From assembly GCF_000698575.1 (NCBI RefSeq), contig NZ_JFHD01000053.1, positions 1-33,522 on the forward strand: 33,522 nt of DNA, in the 5' to 3' direction. This document shows, one piece after another, positions 24,254 through 32,421 of this stretch; position 1 is the stretch's first letter; each line of letters starts with the position of its first letter. Below the pieces are notes generated by a model. The model searched no databases. It was not told where the DNA came from and saw nothing but the letters and a program-made list of their open reading frames with translations. The DNA is from Caballeronia zhejiangensis (GTDB taxonomy: Bacteria; Pseudomonadota; Gammaproteobacteria; Burkholderiales; Burkholderiaceae). Both the position numbers and the translations under genes were made by a program.

Positions 24254-25425
24254 GGTCTCGATAAGAGTTCGATGCGTTGCAAAAGGCGCGCATGCTCGCG
24301 ATCCAGCGCGTCGCGCAGATCGGAGAACGCGGGCGCGGACGCGGTCATCGTGCAGACCGGCTGGCCCGCTTCGATGCGCGCGCCGACGAGCGGCACGTCG
24401 TGACACGCTGGATCGTCGAAACATGCGTCGCTGAACGCGGGCGACGCCGTGAAGCCTTCGTGCGCGAACACGACGCGCTGCCCCGCATGGAGCGGCGGGG
24501 TGCGAGCGGCGGTATCCGGCGCGTGCGGCAGCTCGCCGTGCAGACACGCATCCAGATGCGCGCCGATCAAACCGCGCGGCCAGGCGTCGGGCCAGGCGGC
24601 TTCATAGAGCGCCATCGTCGATGACGGGCGCGTGTTGATTTCGAGCACGCTGAACGTGTCGCCGTCGAGCAGAAAGTCGATGCTGTTCAGCCCCGTCAGA
24701 TCCGTTTGCCAGACGATTCGATCGATCGCTTCGACGATGCGCGCCGCGATGCGCGCGGACAATCGCACCGGCCCGAGCGAGCCCGCGTGCACGAAGGGCA
24801 GACGTCCCGCCGCGACCGTCAGTTGCTCCGCGAAGCCGATGACCGCCGCCTCGCGATGCGCGGCGACGAAAAGCGCGGACATCGAACGGCCCGGCGCGAG
24901 CCGCTGAAAATACGCGCCGGCGGGCGCGCGCCCGACATCATCGGCCCATTCGATATGCGTGCCGCCGCAGCCGTCCGAACGTTTGACGAGCCAGCCGCTG
25001 CGATCGGCGGGCGGCGTGTAGCGCACTTCCGGATGCGCGATGTGCGCTTCGTCGAGCAGCGCGAAGAAGCGGCGCGGATCGCGCACCGCCGCCGCCTGCG
25101 CGCCGTTGCCGATGAAGCGCGGCATGTGCGGCGCGCGGCTCAGTTCGCCCGCGAGCGGCTCCAGTCCGCTCGTCACGATGAGACCGAGCATGCGCGGCAG
25201 GCGCGCGGCGTGTTCGAGCGCATCGAAGAGACGCGCGCGATCGATCGACAGACCCTTGCCGCCAATATCGAACCACATGCCCGCGTGCTCGCGCGTGTCG
25301 CGATCGCCGAAGATATCGAGCGCGACGACGTTCAGTCCCGCGCGCGCCGCCGATTGCGCCAGAAGCCGCGCCGACAAACCCGCGACGGCGATGCGCGGTG
25401 CGCGGGATAGCTCGCCTGCGATCAT
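24250..25425 (-). CDS. ATP-grasp protein, MfnD-like candidate
   Basis: The 391-residue protein has an ATP-grasp core. LVKRSDGCGGTHIEW is the lysine and glycine-rich nucleotide loop, LTGLNSIDFLLDGDTF is the late strand pair, and LEINTRPSSTMALYE supplies the Mg ligands. The N-terminal RIAVAGLSARLLAQSAARAG is the pre-ATP-grasp Rossmann-like domain. Archaeal MfnD, also an ATP-grasp enzyme, joins glutamate to tyramine for methanofuran; this is a reasonable candidate for the methylofuran counterpart because mfnB, E and F are in the window. The assignment rests on context and fold only. It is linked by ATGA overlaps to mtdB upstream and mch downstream. Confidence 0.7.
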   Translation of the reverse strand: MIAGELSRAPRIAVAGLSARLLAQSAARAGLNVVALDIFGDRDTREHAGMWFDIGGKGLSIDRARLFDALEHAARLPRMLGLIVTSGLEPLAGELSRAPHMPRFIGNGAQAAAVRDPRRFFALLDEAHIAHPEVRYTPPADRSGWLVKRSDGCGGTHIEWADDVGRAPAGAYFQRLAPGRSMSALFVAAHREAAVIGFAEQLTVAAGRLPFVHAGSLGPVRLSARIAARIVEAIDRIVWQTDLTGLNSIDFLLDGDTFSVLEINTRPSSTMALYEAAWPDAWPRGLIGAHLDACLHGELPHAPDTAARTPPLHAGQRVVFAHEGFTASPAFSDACFDDPACHDVPLVGARIEAGQPVCTMTASAPAFSDLRDALDREHARLLQRIELLSRP

Positions 25426-26351
25426 GAGCTTTGTCCCGCGACGATCGCGCGGGCTTCGTCGAATGCTTCGGGAAAGCCGAGATAAACGGGCTTGCCGCCG
25501 GTGCGCATGCGCAAAAACAGCCGATGCTCCGCCTGATATTTGACGTTGCCGATCGCGAGCGCGCCGATGCCGACCGCGTCCGCGCGCGCGGCGCCCGCGA
25601 GCGGCTTGCCGTCGTCCATCACGTTGACGCCGGCGATGCCTTCGGGCGGCACGGCGTTCACATCGGCGGCGATCAGCAGGTTTTTTGCGTGGGCGAGATC
25701 GGCGGATGTCATCACCTGTACGCCCGCGACCGCCGTCGCGAACACGACTTCGGCGCGCGCGAGTTCGCGATGCAACTGATCGGGCGAGCCGGTCGCGACG
25801 CCCGAAGTCGCGATATCGAAGCGGCGATTGATTTCGTCGCTCACTTGCGTCGCGCGCGACTGGCTCGAATGGCTCGCGACGACGACATCCGCGCCGAGCG
25901 ATGCGGCCATCGCCGCGGCCACGCGTCCGACCGCGCCGGTGCCGCCGAGAATGAGCACGCGCTTGCCGCCGAGATCGACGGAATGCGCGGCGCGCAGATG
26001 CTTTTCCGCGAGCGCGACGAGCGCGGCGGCGGTCGTGTACGCGCCGCTCGGATCGGCGAAGACGGAGACTTCGAACGGCGGGACCATCGCGTTGCGGGCT
26101 TTTTCGAGCATGTCGGCGGCGAGCATCACGTCGCGTCCGCCGATGAAGATGCCCGTGCGCGACACGCCTTTTGGCCCGCGCGAGAAGATCGCGTCCTGCG
26201 TGAGCTGCACGACGATGTCTTCATCGACATTGCAGTAGGGCACGAGGATCTGATAGCCCGCGTCGGCGGCCATGTTCACATCGAACGGACTCATTTGCGG
26301 CGTGCTGGTGAACATGTGCAGGACGTAGGGTCTTTCGGTGGCTTCGGGCAT
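25422..26351 (-). CDS. mtdB: NAD(P)-dependent methylene-H4MPT dehydrogenase
   Basis: The 309-residue enzyme oxidises methylene-H4MPT to methenyl-H4MPT. The N-terminus (PYVLHMFTSTPQMSPFDVNM) and VFADPSGAYTTAAA (97-110) are characteristic of MtdB/MtdA. The Rossmann loop is GGTGAVG (136-142). The context with mch and fae and the presence of the whole H4MPT route favour MtdB over MtdA, which also serves folate. I chose the ATG at 26351, which puts the conserved PYVLHMF near the N-terminus. It lies 49 bp after mptG and overlaps the following ATP-grasp gene by ATGA. Confidence 0.92.
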   Translation of the reverse strand: MPEATERPYVLHMFTSTPQMSPFDVNMAADAGYQILVPYCNVDEDIVVQLTQDAIFSRGPKGVSRTGIFIGGRDVMLAADMLEKARNAMVPPFEVSVFADPSGAYTTAAALVALAEKHLRAAHSVDLGGKRVLILGGTGAVGRVAAAMAASLGADVVVASHSSQSRATQVSDEINRRFDIATSGVATGSPDQLHRELARAEVVFATAVAGVQVMTSADLAHAKNLLIAADVNAVPPEGIAGVNVMDDGKPLAGAARADAVGIGALAIGNVKYQAEHRLFLRMRTGGKPVYLGFPEAFDEARAIVAGQSS

Positions 26352-26400
26352 GGCGATGGACTCGTTGGGCGTGGTGGATGGTTCGATGTGCGTTCCGTGC

Positions 26401-27453
26401 TCAGGCCGCGTCCGCGCCGTGATGACGATGACCCGCCGCACGCCACGTCGCGCCGCGATTGCGTCCGGCGGCGATCGTGAACGCGAGCGGTGCGCCTTGC
26501 GAGACGCGCTGCGCGGCGGCGAGCGCGCGTTCGGCGTCCTGCGCGCTCGCGACGAACGCGAAGCCAACCGGCCCCCACGATGTCTGTCCGATGCCCGCTT
26601 TCTGCTCCGCGGCGACGGCTTCGAGCGCGCGCGCGACGGCGGGGCTCGCGAACACGCCGCCTTGAACGGGCGCGAAGTATTCGCCGATGGTGTGTTGCAG
26701 GTCGCAGATGGCGTCGGCGTAGGTGTCGAAATCGTGTTCCGCGACGGCGGGCAGGACGCGCATCAGCACGAGATGCGAAAGGTGCGCGGCGAGCGATGCG
26801 GGGAAGGGTGCGAGCGATGCGAGGCCGCGTTTCTCTTCGTCGCCGTGGAGGCCTTCGCGCGAGGTGTCGTCGATGAGCAGGACGCGCCATGCGTCCGGGA
26901 ATGGCTGGCGGGCGATGAGCGGCGGCAGTTTCGTCGTGGAGGTGTGGCGGGTATTGCGCGCGTCGCGGCCGCCGTCGACGATCAGGCCGCCGTGATCGAA
27001 GCCATGTATGCCGATGCCGGAGCGCGCGCCTCGCGCGAGGATTGTGGCGATATCGGCGGTGGTGGCTTCGTGGCCTCGTACGCGGGCGTAGGCGGTTCCC
27101 AGGGCCAAGGCCAGCTGCGTGCCGGAGCCTAAGCCCGTGTGGGCGCGCGGGGTTTCGTGTACCTCGATGTCGATCGTTGGGCCTTTGCCCAGTGCTGCTT
27201 CCAGTTGCTCGACGTGGTGTTCGATGCGTTCGCGTTGTGCTTCGGTGGTTGCGCCTTCGATGTGCGCATCGCGTCTGGATGCTGGTGCTTGCCTCGCCGT
27301 TATGCGCGTGCCGTGCGCGTCGATCGCAAGACCCACGCTGCCGAAGACGCGGCCCAGCGAGCCATTCGGATCGATGAAGCCAAGATGCAGGCGCGCAGGC
27401 GATTCGACTGTGATCGCCGTGGGCGGCGAGATGCGTGCTGGTTGAGTCGGCAT
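26401..27453 (-). CDS. mptG: Beta-ribofuranosylaminobenzene 5'-phosphate synthase
   Basis: The 350-residue GHMP-fold enzyme joins PRPP and 4-hydroxybenzoate or 4-aminobenzoate with loss of CO2, the first committed step of H4MPT synthesis. It has the SPARLHLGFIDPNG opening (18-31), the GHMP glycine loop HTGLGSGTQLALALG (105-119), the RSGIGIHGFDHGGLIVDGG segment and the late GIGQTSWGPVGFAF motif, all family hallmarks. It starts a six-gene operon ending at 21485. Its upstream side is repeat copy C, so its promoter must lie in the 76 bp between them, within the repeat, or upstream of the pterin dehydratase gene. Confidence 0.93.
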   Translation of the reverse strand: MPTQPARISPPTAITVESPARLHLGFIDPNGSLGRVFGSVGLAIDAHGTRITARQAPASRRDAHIEGATTEAQRERIEHHVEQLEAALGKGPTIDIEVHETPRAHTGLGSGTQLALALGTAYARVRGHEATTADIATILARGARSGIGIHGFDHGGLIVDGGRDARNTRHTSTTKLPPLIARQPFPDAWRVLLIDDTSREGLHGDEEKRGLASLAPFPASLAAHLSHLVLMRVLPAVAEHDFDTYADAICDLQHTIGEYFAPVQGGVFASPAVARALEAVAAEQKAGIGQTSWGPVGFAFVASAQDAERALAAAQRVSQGAPLAFTIAAGRNRGATWRAAGHRHHGADAA

Positions 27454-27529
27454 CGGGATGGGCTTCCTTTTTCTTGGCGGGATTTTTTTGGGGCTTTGGG
27501 GTTAGGCAAATCCTGTACCAGTTTTTTTG

Positions 27530-28318
27530 TTTCGCCGGATTCCGTGGTCTGTCGGTCTATTAGCGTTGCCCCTGTGCGGGGCGGCACTCGCTTTCCTTGC
27601 TGTAGTCGCCGGATCCCGTATTCGTGTCGGTCTATTAGCATTGCCCCTGTGCGGGGCGGCACTCACTTTCTTTGCTGTAGTCGCCGGATCCCGGTTTCGC
27701 GTCGGTCTATTAGCGTTGCCCCTGTGCGGGGCGGCACCTACTTTCTTTGCTGCTGCAAAGAAAGTAGGCAAAGAAAGCAGCTTTTCAGGCCCGCGGTCAC
27801 ACGCAATTTGGGTAGTACTCTCGTCCCCGGTGGCACTCGCCTAAAGAGTGCCCTCATCACAATAACGGGGCTTGGCTCGCGCACGGTCCGCCGCCCAATA
27901 ACTTCGAGGGCGCTGGTTCAGCACGAAATAGCATCGGCACAGCGCTACGCGCTGCCGCTGGGTCTGCAAGGGAAACCATCGGTTTGCGCGCGCAGTGCGA
28001 TAAAGATGTTAGTAGCGAAGCACGCGCCGACCGGATAGACCGGTCGGCCGCGAAGCGGGCTGGAGCTATTTGGTGCTGAACCAGTTTGTTGTGTGGTGCG
28101 ATGTGACAGACCGTGCGCGAGCCAAGCCCGATGGGGCCTATGAGGGCACTCTTTAGGCAGCCCACGATGGACGAGAGGACTACCCAAATTGCGTGTGACC
28201 GCGGGCGTATCGGAAGCTGCTTTCTTTGCTTACTTTCTTTGCAGCAGCAAAGAAAGTGAGTGCCGCCCCGCACAGGGGCAGTGCTAATAGACCGACACGA
28301 ATACGGGATCCGGCGAAA
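27530..28318. repeat. Dispersed near-palindromic repeat, copy C (789 bp, enlarged left end)
   Basis: This copy has the same design and core orientation as copy B. It ends with the full GGGATCCGGCGAAA and is flanked by T-rich sequence on the left and A-rich sequence on the right. About 149 bp of its length is two extra tandem copies of the left end; without them it is about 640 bp, like copy A. It separates the pterin dehydratase gene from the mptG operon on the same strand. No gene-like frame is present beyond the short frames common to all copies. Confidence 0.85.
27533..27681 (+). repeat. Two extra tandem copies of the repeat's left end
   Basis: CGCCGGAT begins at 27533, 27607 and 27682, giving units of 74 and 75 bp. 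Each unit runs through the GCCCC-TGTGC-GGGGC hairpin and breaks off at CTTGCTGTAG or CTTTGCTGTAG, within the first half of the 11-bp hairpin stem. The third begins the complete element. The units have diverged by several bases, so the amplification is not recent. Confidence 0.75.
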
Positions 28319-28374
28319 GCGAAAGCGAAATCAAAAGCGGAACCGAAAGCAAAAACAAAAACAAAAACAAAACC

Positions 28375-28755
28375 TCAACCCTCGTCATACTTGATATAGC
28401 GGAAGCGCTGATCATCCGAGGGAGTGCCCTCGAGCGGCCCATCCTCCTTCCCGGGCTGCCACTGAATGACCTCTTCGATCTTCGAAGCAAGAGCAAAGTC
28501 CTTATCCGTGATGCCTTTAGCGGAATGCGTCTTGAGCTTGACGATGACGAACGCATAAGAAACCGTGAGATCCGGATGATGCCAGGCCGCTTCGGCAAGA
28601 TGCCCCACCGTATTCACGACCATGAGCGTCCCCTTCCAGCTTTCGGTCTTGAACTTGCGCCTGAGCCACCCATCCTCGACATACCAGTGCTTGAGCACAC
28701 CGGTCAGACGCTGCTTGATCTCCTCATCGGAATAGACCTTCTCGGCTTGAGCCAT
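28375..28755 (-). CDS. Pterin-4a-carbinolamine dehydratase-like protein
   Basis: The 126-residue product has the PCD/DCoH signature: HLAEAAWHHPDLTVSYAFV provides the paired active-site histidines, and VKLKTHSAKGITDKDFALA the third histidine and following helix. Classical PCD recycles the pterin cofactor of phenylalanine hydroxylase. No hydroxylase gene is nearby, and PCD-like proteins are known from other C1 gene clusters, so it may act on H4MPT or a pterin precursor. It has an unusually long C-terminus (SDDQRFRYIKYDEG). It is divergent from xoxF across 345 bp and lies upstream of repeat copy C. Confidence 0.85.
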   Translation of the reverse strand: MAQAEKVYSDEEIKQRLTGVLKHWYVEDGWLRRKFKTESWKGTLMVVNTVGHLAEAAWHHPDLTVSYAFVIVKLKTHSAKGITDKDFALASKIEEVIQWQPGKEDGPLEGTPSDDQRFRYIKYDEG

Positions 28756-28843
28756 GGCGAAGCCTCCGCAAAGTTATCGACGCAAGACCAAGTATGCGCC
28801 AAACAAAACATGCTGCATCGCGTCATGTCACACGCGCCGCATG

Positions 28844-28873
28844 ACTGTTCGCGTATTTGACACAGTATGTGTC
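28844..28873. promoter_or_regulatory. Possible activator site(s) upstream of the xoxF promoter
   Basis: Two overlapping dyads lie 78-107 bp upstream of the -24 element, a normal distance for a sigma-54 enhancer. They are ACTGTT-N11-CACAGT (28844-28866) and the perfect palindrome GACACA-GTA-TGTGTC (28859-28873). The first resembles the dyad upstream of pqqA. A further GTCATG-N12-CATGAC inverted repeat lies at 28822-28845. The region is shared with the divergent pterin dehydratase gene. Confidence 0.45.
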
Positions 28874-28949
28874 GCCACCCGACAGAAATTCGTCCACTAA
28901 CGACAGCATCACCCGTCGAATTCCCGATTTAAAGCAACAGAAGTTAAAC

Positions 28950-28965
28950 CGGCATGGAATATGCA
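28950..28965 (+). promoter_or_regulatory. Sigma-54 (-24/-12) promoter of xoxF
   Basis: The sequence is CGGCATG-GAAT-ATGCA. It retains the invariant GG and GC at 10-nt spacing, with mismatches to TGGCAYG-N4-TTGCW only at the first base of each half. Transcription would start near 28976, giving a leader of about 125 nt before the xoxF ATG. Confidence 0.6.
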
Positions 28966-29100
28966 ATTGGCCTCTCTACGCAAACGTCCGGCTATGTACT
29001 GGACGAAGCGCAACTCGTTACCTGCATTTGAAGGCGCGCACGATGCAACCCGGTAGCGTGGTCATCCCTGGGTCGGAGGCATCACCATTCTGGAGGAGAC

Positions 29101-30912
29101 ATGAACTTACGCACCCTGGTTCTTGGACTGGCGGTGGCAGCGACGGCAGGCCTGAATTCTTATGTCGCTCAGGCCGACTCGCAGCTCGACAGCCTGATCA
29201 AGAATCCCTCGAACTGGGCGGCGCAAGCGGGCGATTACTCGAATCACCGCTATAGCACGCTCAAGCAAATCAACGAAAACAACGTCGGCAAGCTACAGGT
29301 TGCCTGGACCATGTCGACTGGTGTGCTGCGCGGTCATGAAGGCTCGCCGCTCGTCATCGGCGACACGATGTATATCCACTCGCCCTTCCCCAACAAGGTT
29401 ATCGCCATCAACCTGAAGGATCAGACCTTCATCTGGCAATACCAGCCCAAGCAGGACAATCAGGTCATATCGGTGATGTGCTGCGATACGGTCAACCGTG
29501 GCCTTGCATATGGCGACGGCAAGATCTTCCTCCAGCAAGCCGACACCAAGCTCGTCGCGCTCGACGCAAAAACCGGCGACGTCGTATGGACCGCGACCAA
29601 CGGCGATCCGAAGAAAGGCGAAACCAACACCAACGCGCCGCACGTTTTCGGCGACAAAGTCCTGACCGGCATCTCGGGTGGTGAGTTCGGCGTGCGCGGC
29701 CGTATCGTCGCGTACAACATCAAGGACGGCAAGGAAGTCTGGAAGGCCTACAGCACCGGTCCCGACAACGAAATGCTGATGGACCCGCAGGCGACCATGA
29801 CCTGGACCGACGGCAAGATGACGCCGGTCGGTGCCGACTCGTCGCTCAAGAGCTGGCAGGGCGACCAGTGGAAGTACGGCGGCGGCACGACATGGGGCTG
29901 GTACGCATGGGATCCGAAGCTGAATCTCATCTACTACGGCTCGGGCAATCCGGGCACATGGAACCCGACGCAGCGTCCGGGCGACAACAAGTGGTCGATG
30001 ACGATCTTCGCGCGCGATCTCAACACGGGCCAGGCGAAGTGGGTCTATCAGATGACGCCTCACGACGAGTGGGACTATGACGGCGTCAACGAGATGATCC
30101 TCTCGGACCTGAACATCGGCGGCAAGACCGTGCCGGCGATCGTTCACTTCGACCGCAATGGCTTCGGCTATACGCTGAATCGCCAGACGGGCGAACTGCT
30201 CGTCGCGCAGAAGTACGACCCGGCGGTGAACTGGGCCGATAGCGTCGATCTGAAGAGCGGCCTGCCGATTCGCAATGCGAGCTACTCGACGCAGAAGGCC
30301 GGTCCCGATCACAACGTGAAGAACATCTGCCCCGCAGCGCTCGGCTCGAAGGATCAGCAGCCGGCCGCATTCGATCCTGGCTCCAAGCTCTTCCTCGTGC
30401 CGACGAATCACGTCTGCATGGACTACGAGCCGTTCCAGGTCGATTACGTGTCGGGTCAGCCGTTCGTCGGCGCGACGCTCTCGATGTATCCGGGCCCGAA
30501 CGAGAAAGGCGCGATGGGTAACTTCATCGCGTGGGATGCCTCGAAGGGCAAGATCGTGTGGTCCAAGCCGGAGAAGTTCTCGGTGTGGTCCGGCGCGCTC
30601 GCGACCGCAGGCGGCGTCGTGTTCTACGGCACGCTCGAAGGCTACATCAAGGCAGTGCGCATTAAGGACGGCAAGGAGCTGTGGAAGTTCAAGACGCCAT
30701 CGGGCGTCATCGGCAACGTGTTCACGTACCAGTACCAGGGCAAGCAGTATATCGGCGTGTACTCGGGCATCGGCGGCTGGGCCGGCATCGGCATGGCGGC
30801 GGGTCTCGAGAAGTCGACGGAAGGCCTGGGCGCGGTCGGCGGCTACAAGGAGCTCGCGAAGTACACGGCTCTCGGCGGCACGCTCTTCGTGTTCGCGATT
30901 CCGGGCGGTTGA
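29101..30912 (+). CDS. xoxF: Lanthanide-dependent PQQ methanol dehydrogenase, XoxF type
   Basis: The 603-residue quinoprotein oxidises methanol (and possibly formaldehyde) in the periplasm, passing electrons to a c-type cytochrome. A signal peptide ends at about residue 25 (VAQA). The adjacent disulfide cysteines that lie over PQQ are Cys127-Cys128 in VMCCDTVN. Metal ligands are Glu195 (SGGEFG) and Asn283 (GSGNPG). The catalytic Asp325 is followed by Asp327 in HDEWDYDGVNE; this second Asp marks lanthanide enzymes, whereas calcium MxaF has Ala there. A TGGAGGAGA ribosome site precedes the ATG. xoxG and xoxJ follow. The length and small-partner context fit the XoxF5 clade, but assigning a clade needs a tree. 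Confidence 0.97.
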   Translation: MNLRTLVLGLAVAATAGLNSYVAQADSQLDSLIKNPSNWAAQAGDYSNHRYSTLKQINENNVGKLQVAWTMSTGVLRGHEGSPLVIGDTMYIHSPFPNKVIAINLKDQTFIWQYQPKQDNQVISVMCCDTVNRGLAYGDGKIFLQQADTKLVALDAKTGDVVWTATNGDPKKGETNTNAPHVFGDKVLTGISGGEFGVRGRIVAYNIKDGKEVWKAYSTGPDNEMLMDPQATMTWTDGKMTPVGADSSLKSWQGDQWKYGGGTTWGWYAWDPKLNLIYYGSGNPGTWNPTQRPGDNKWSMTIFARDLNTGQAKWVYQMTPHDEWDYDGVNEMILSDLNIGGKTVPAIVHFDRNGFGYTLNRQTGELLVAQKYDPAVNWADSVDLKSGLPIRNASYSTQKAGPDHNVKNICPAALGSKDQQPAAFDPGSKLFLVPTNHVCMDYEPFQVDYVSGQPFVGATLSMYPGPNEKGAMGNFIAWDASKGKIVWSKPEKFSVWSGALATAGGVVFYGTLEGYIKAVRIKDGKELWKFKTPSGVIGNVFTYQYQGKQYIGVYSGIGGWAGIGMAAGLEKSTEGLGAVGGYKELAKYTALGGTLFVFAIPGG

Positions 30913-31024
30913 TGTTTCTTCGATGTGAATCAGTCGATGTGCGATGCGCGGCGGCTGCAACGGCCGCCGCGCCGCAGCAACACGAAGCACCTCATATACA
31001 AGACATGTTCAAGGAGTCAGACGT

Positions 31025-31447
31025 ATGAAAGGCCGATCACTCTTGCTGCTGACGATGACGCTCGCTGCTTCGTCCGCTTCCTTTGCACAGACGCCGCCTG
31101 CGATGCCTGCGCAAATCAAGCCGGTCGCGTATAAGGTCGTCGATGGCAACAAGGTAGACAGCGACACGCTGCAGGGCTGGAAGACCTGGCGGGCGCTCGC
31201 GTGCGAACGCTGTCACGGGGCGAAGCAGGAAGGGATGGTCGGCCCGTCGCTGATCGACGCTTTCAAGACGCTCGACAAGAATGAGTTTCATCGAACCGTA
31301 TTCGGCGGTCGCGTGGACAAGGGTATGCCCGACTTCAGCGCGAGCCAGATGATGCAGAAGAACTGGGAGAACCTCTATGCGTACCTGAAGGGGCGCTCCG
31401 ACGGCAAGATCAACCCGGGCGATCTGCAGGCAATCGATGCAAAATGA
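31025..31447 (+). CDS. xoxG: XoxG, cytochrome c electron acceptor of XoxF
   Basis: The 140-residue periplasmic cytochrome has a signal peptide (hydrophobic 5-18, cut near SFA-Q at 21-22). A single heme site, CERCH, places the attachments at Cys60 and Cys63 with axial His64. The probable distal ligand is Met101 in KGMPDFS. It should take electrons from XoxF and pass them to the terminal oxidase chain. An AAGGAGTCAGACGT ribosome site precedes the ATG at 31025. The gene is 112 bp after xoxF and 62 bp before xoxJ, the standard order. Confidence 0.92.
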   Translation: MKGRSLLLLTMTLAASSASFAQTPPAMPAQIKPVAYKVVDGNKVDSDTLQGWKTWRALACERCHGAKQEGMVGPSLIDAFKTLDKNEFHRTVFGGRVDKGMPDFSASQMMQKNWENLYAYLKGRSDGKINPGDLQAIDAK

Positions 31448-31509
31448 AGACGTTGCATGGCCGATTGGCGGCTGACGTCTGATGATTGCTCTCATACCCG
31501 GAGGTGTCG

Positions 31510-32421
31510 ATGTCTGATCGTAATGCAAGCCGCGCCGCTTCGTTCCGATTCGTAGCCACGTTATGCGCGGCATTCGCGACGTTCTCGGCGCAACAGGCGT
31601 TCGCGCAAGGTGCGCTCGCTCCGCCGCCCGATCTACCGAACAACGATGGCGCGGACGGTATCCTGCGCGTGTGCGCCGATCCGAACAACATGCCGCTCTC
31701 CAACAAGAAGGGCGAGGGTTACGAGAACAAGATCGCGAGTCAGATGGCGAGCGATTTCGGCTACAAGCTCGAATATACGTATTGGCCGCAACGCATGGGA
31801 TTCGTGCGCAACACGCTGCGCGAGAAAGTGCCGCAGACGGAGCGCTTCAAATGCGATCTGATCATCGGCGTGCCGAAGGGTTATGAATTGACCGCGACGA
31901 CGCGTCCGTATCTGCATTCTACTTACGCGATGGTGTTTCCGAACAAGCCCGAATACGCGAGCATCAAGACTCCATCGGATCTGATGAATCTGCCGCCGGA
32001 TCAGTTGAAGAAAATGAAGCTCGGCGTCTTCGTGAAGAGCCCCGCCGTGGACTGGCTGCTTCGCCATGATCTGATCGCTCAGGCTGTGTCGTATCAGGGG
32101 CAAAGCGGCGATCCCGAGGCGTTTCCCGGCGAGATGATCGAACGCGATCTGGCGAAGGGCGACGTCGATGCGGCTTTCGTATGGGGGCCGATCGCGGGCT
32201 ATTTCGCGAATCGTTCCGATAACAAGGTGCGTCTCGTGCCATTCCCGGCCGGTCAGCCGATTCGCTTCGACTATGAGATTTCGATGGGCGTGCGTTATGG
32301 CGAAAAGGCGTGGCGGGACAAGGTCGATAACTGGATTGCATCGAACCAGCCGAAGATCGATCAGATTCTGACGAGCTATCAGGTTCCATTGTTGCCGTTG
32401 CAGCCGGAAAGCGCGCAATGA
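31510..32421 (+). CDS. xoxJ: XoxJ, periplasmic binding-protein-like partner of XoxF
   Basis: The 303-residue product has the solute-binding-protein fold of the MxaJ/XoxJ family, thought to help activate or mature the methanol dehydrogenase. A signal peptide ends near residue 32 (QAFA). ILRVCADPNNMPLSNKKGEG is the signature first strand and loop. CDLIIGVPKGYE and DVDAAFVWGPIAGYFA are also typical. An extended N-terminus precedes the hydrophobic core of the signal, and GGAGGTGTCG lies just before the chosen ATG at 31510. Its stop overlaps the next gene by ATGA, so the downstream secreted protein is made with it. Confidence 0.9.
   Translation: MSDRNASRAASFRFVATLCAAFATFSAQQAFAQGALAPPPDLPNNDGADGILRVCADPNNMPLSNKKGEGYENKIASQMASDFGYKLEYTYWPQRMGFVRNTLREKVPQTERFKCDLIIGVPKGYELTATTRPYLHSTYAMVFPNKPEYASIKTPSDLMNLPPDQLKKMKLGVFVKSPAVDWLLRHDLIAQAVSYQGQSGDPEAFPGEMIERDLAKGDVDAAFVWGPIAGYFANRSDNKVRLVPFPAGQPIRFDYEISMGVRYGEKAWRDKVDNWIASNQPKIDQILTSYQVPLLPLQPESAQ

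Noticed and set aside
27533..27760. Tandem 74-75 bp units resembling a short CRISPR array
   Set aside because: The units are repeated throughout, with no unique spacers, and are copies of the dispersed element's left end. No cas genes are present.
28780..28801. Sigma-54 promoter for the pterin dehydratase gene on the minus strand
   Set aside because: TGGCGCA is followed at the -12 position by GT instead of GC, and other bases also deviate. It is too weak to list.
29101..30912. Calcium-dependent MxaF methanol dehydrogenase
   Set aside because: The Asp two residues after the catalytic Asp (WDYDG), the absence of an mxaI gene and the xoxG-xoxJ context indicate XoxF.
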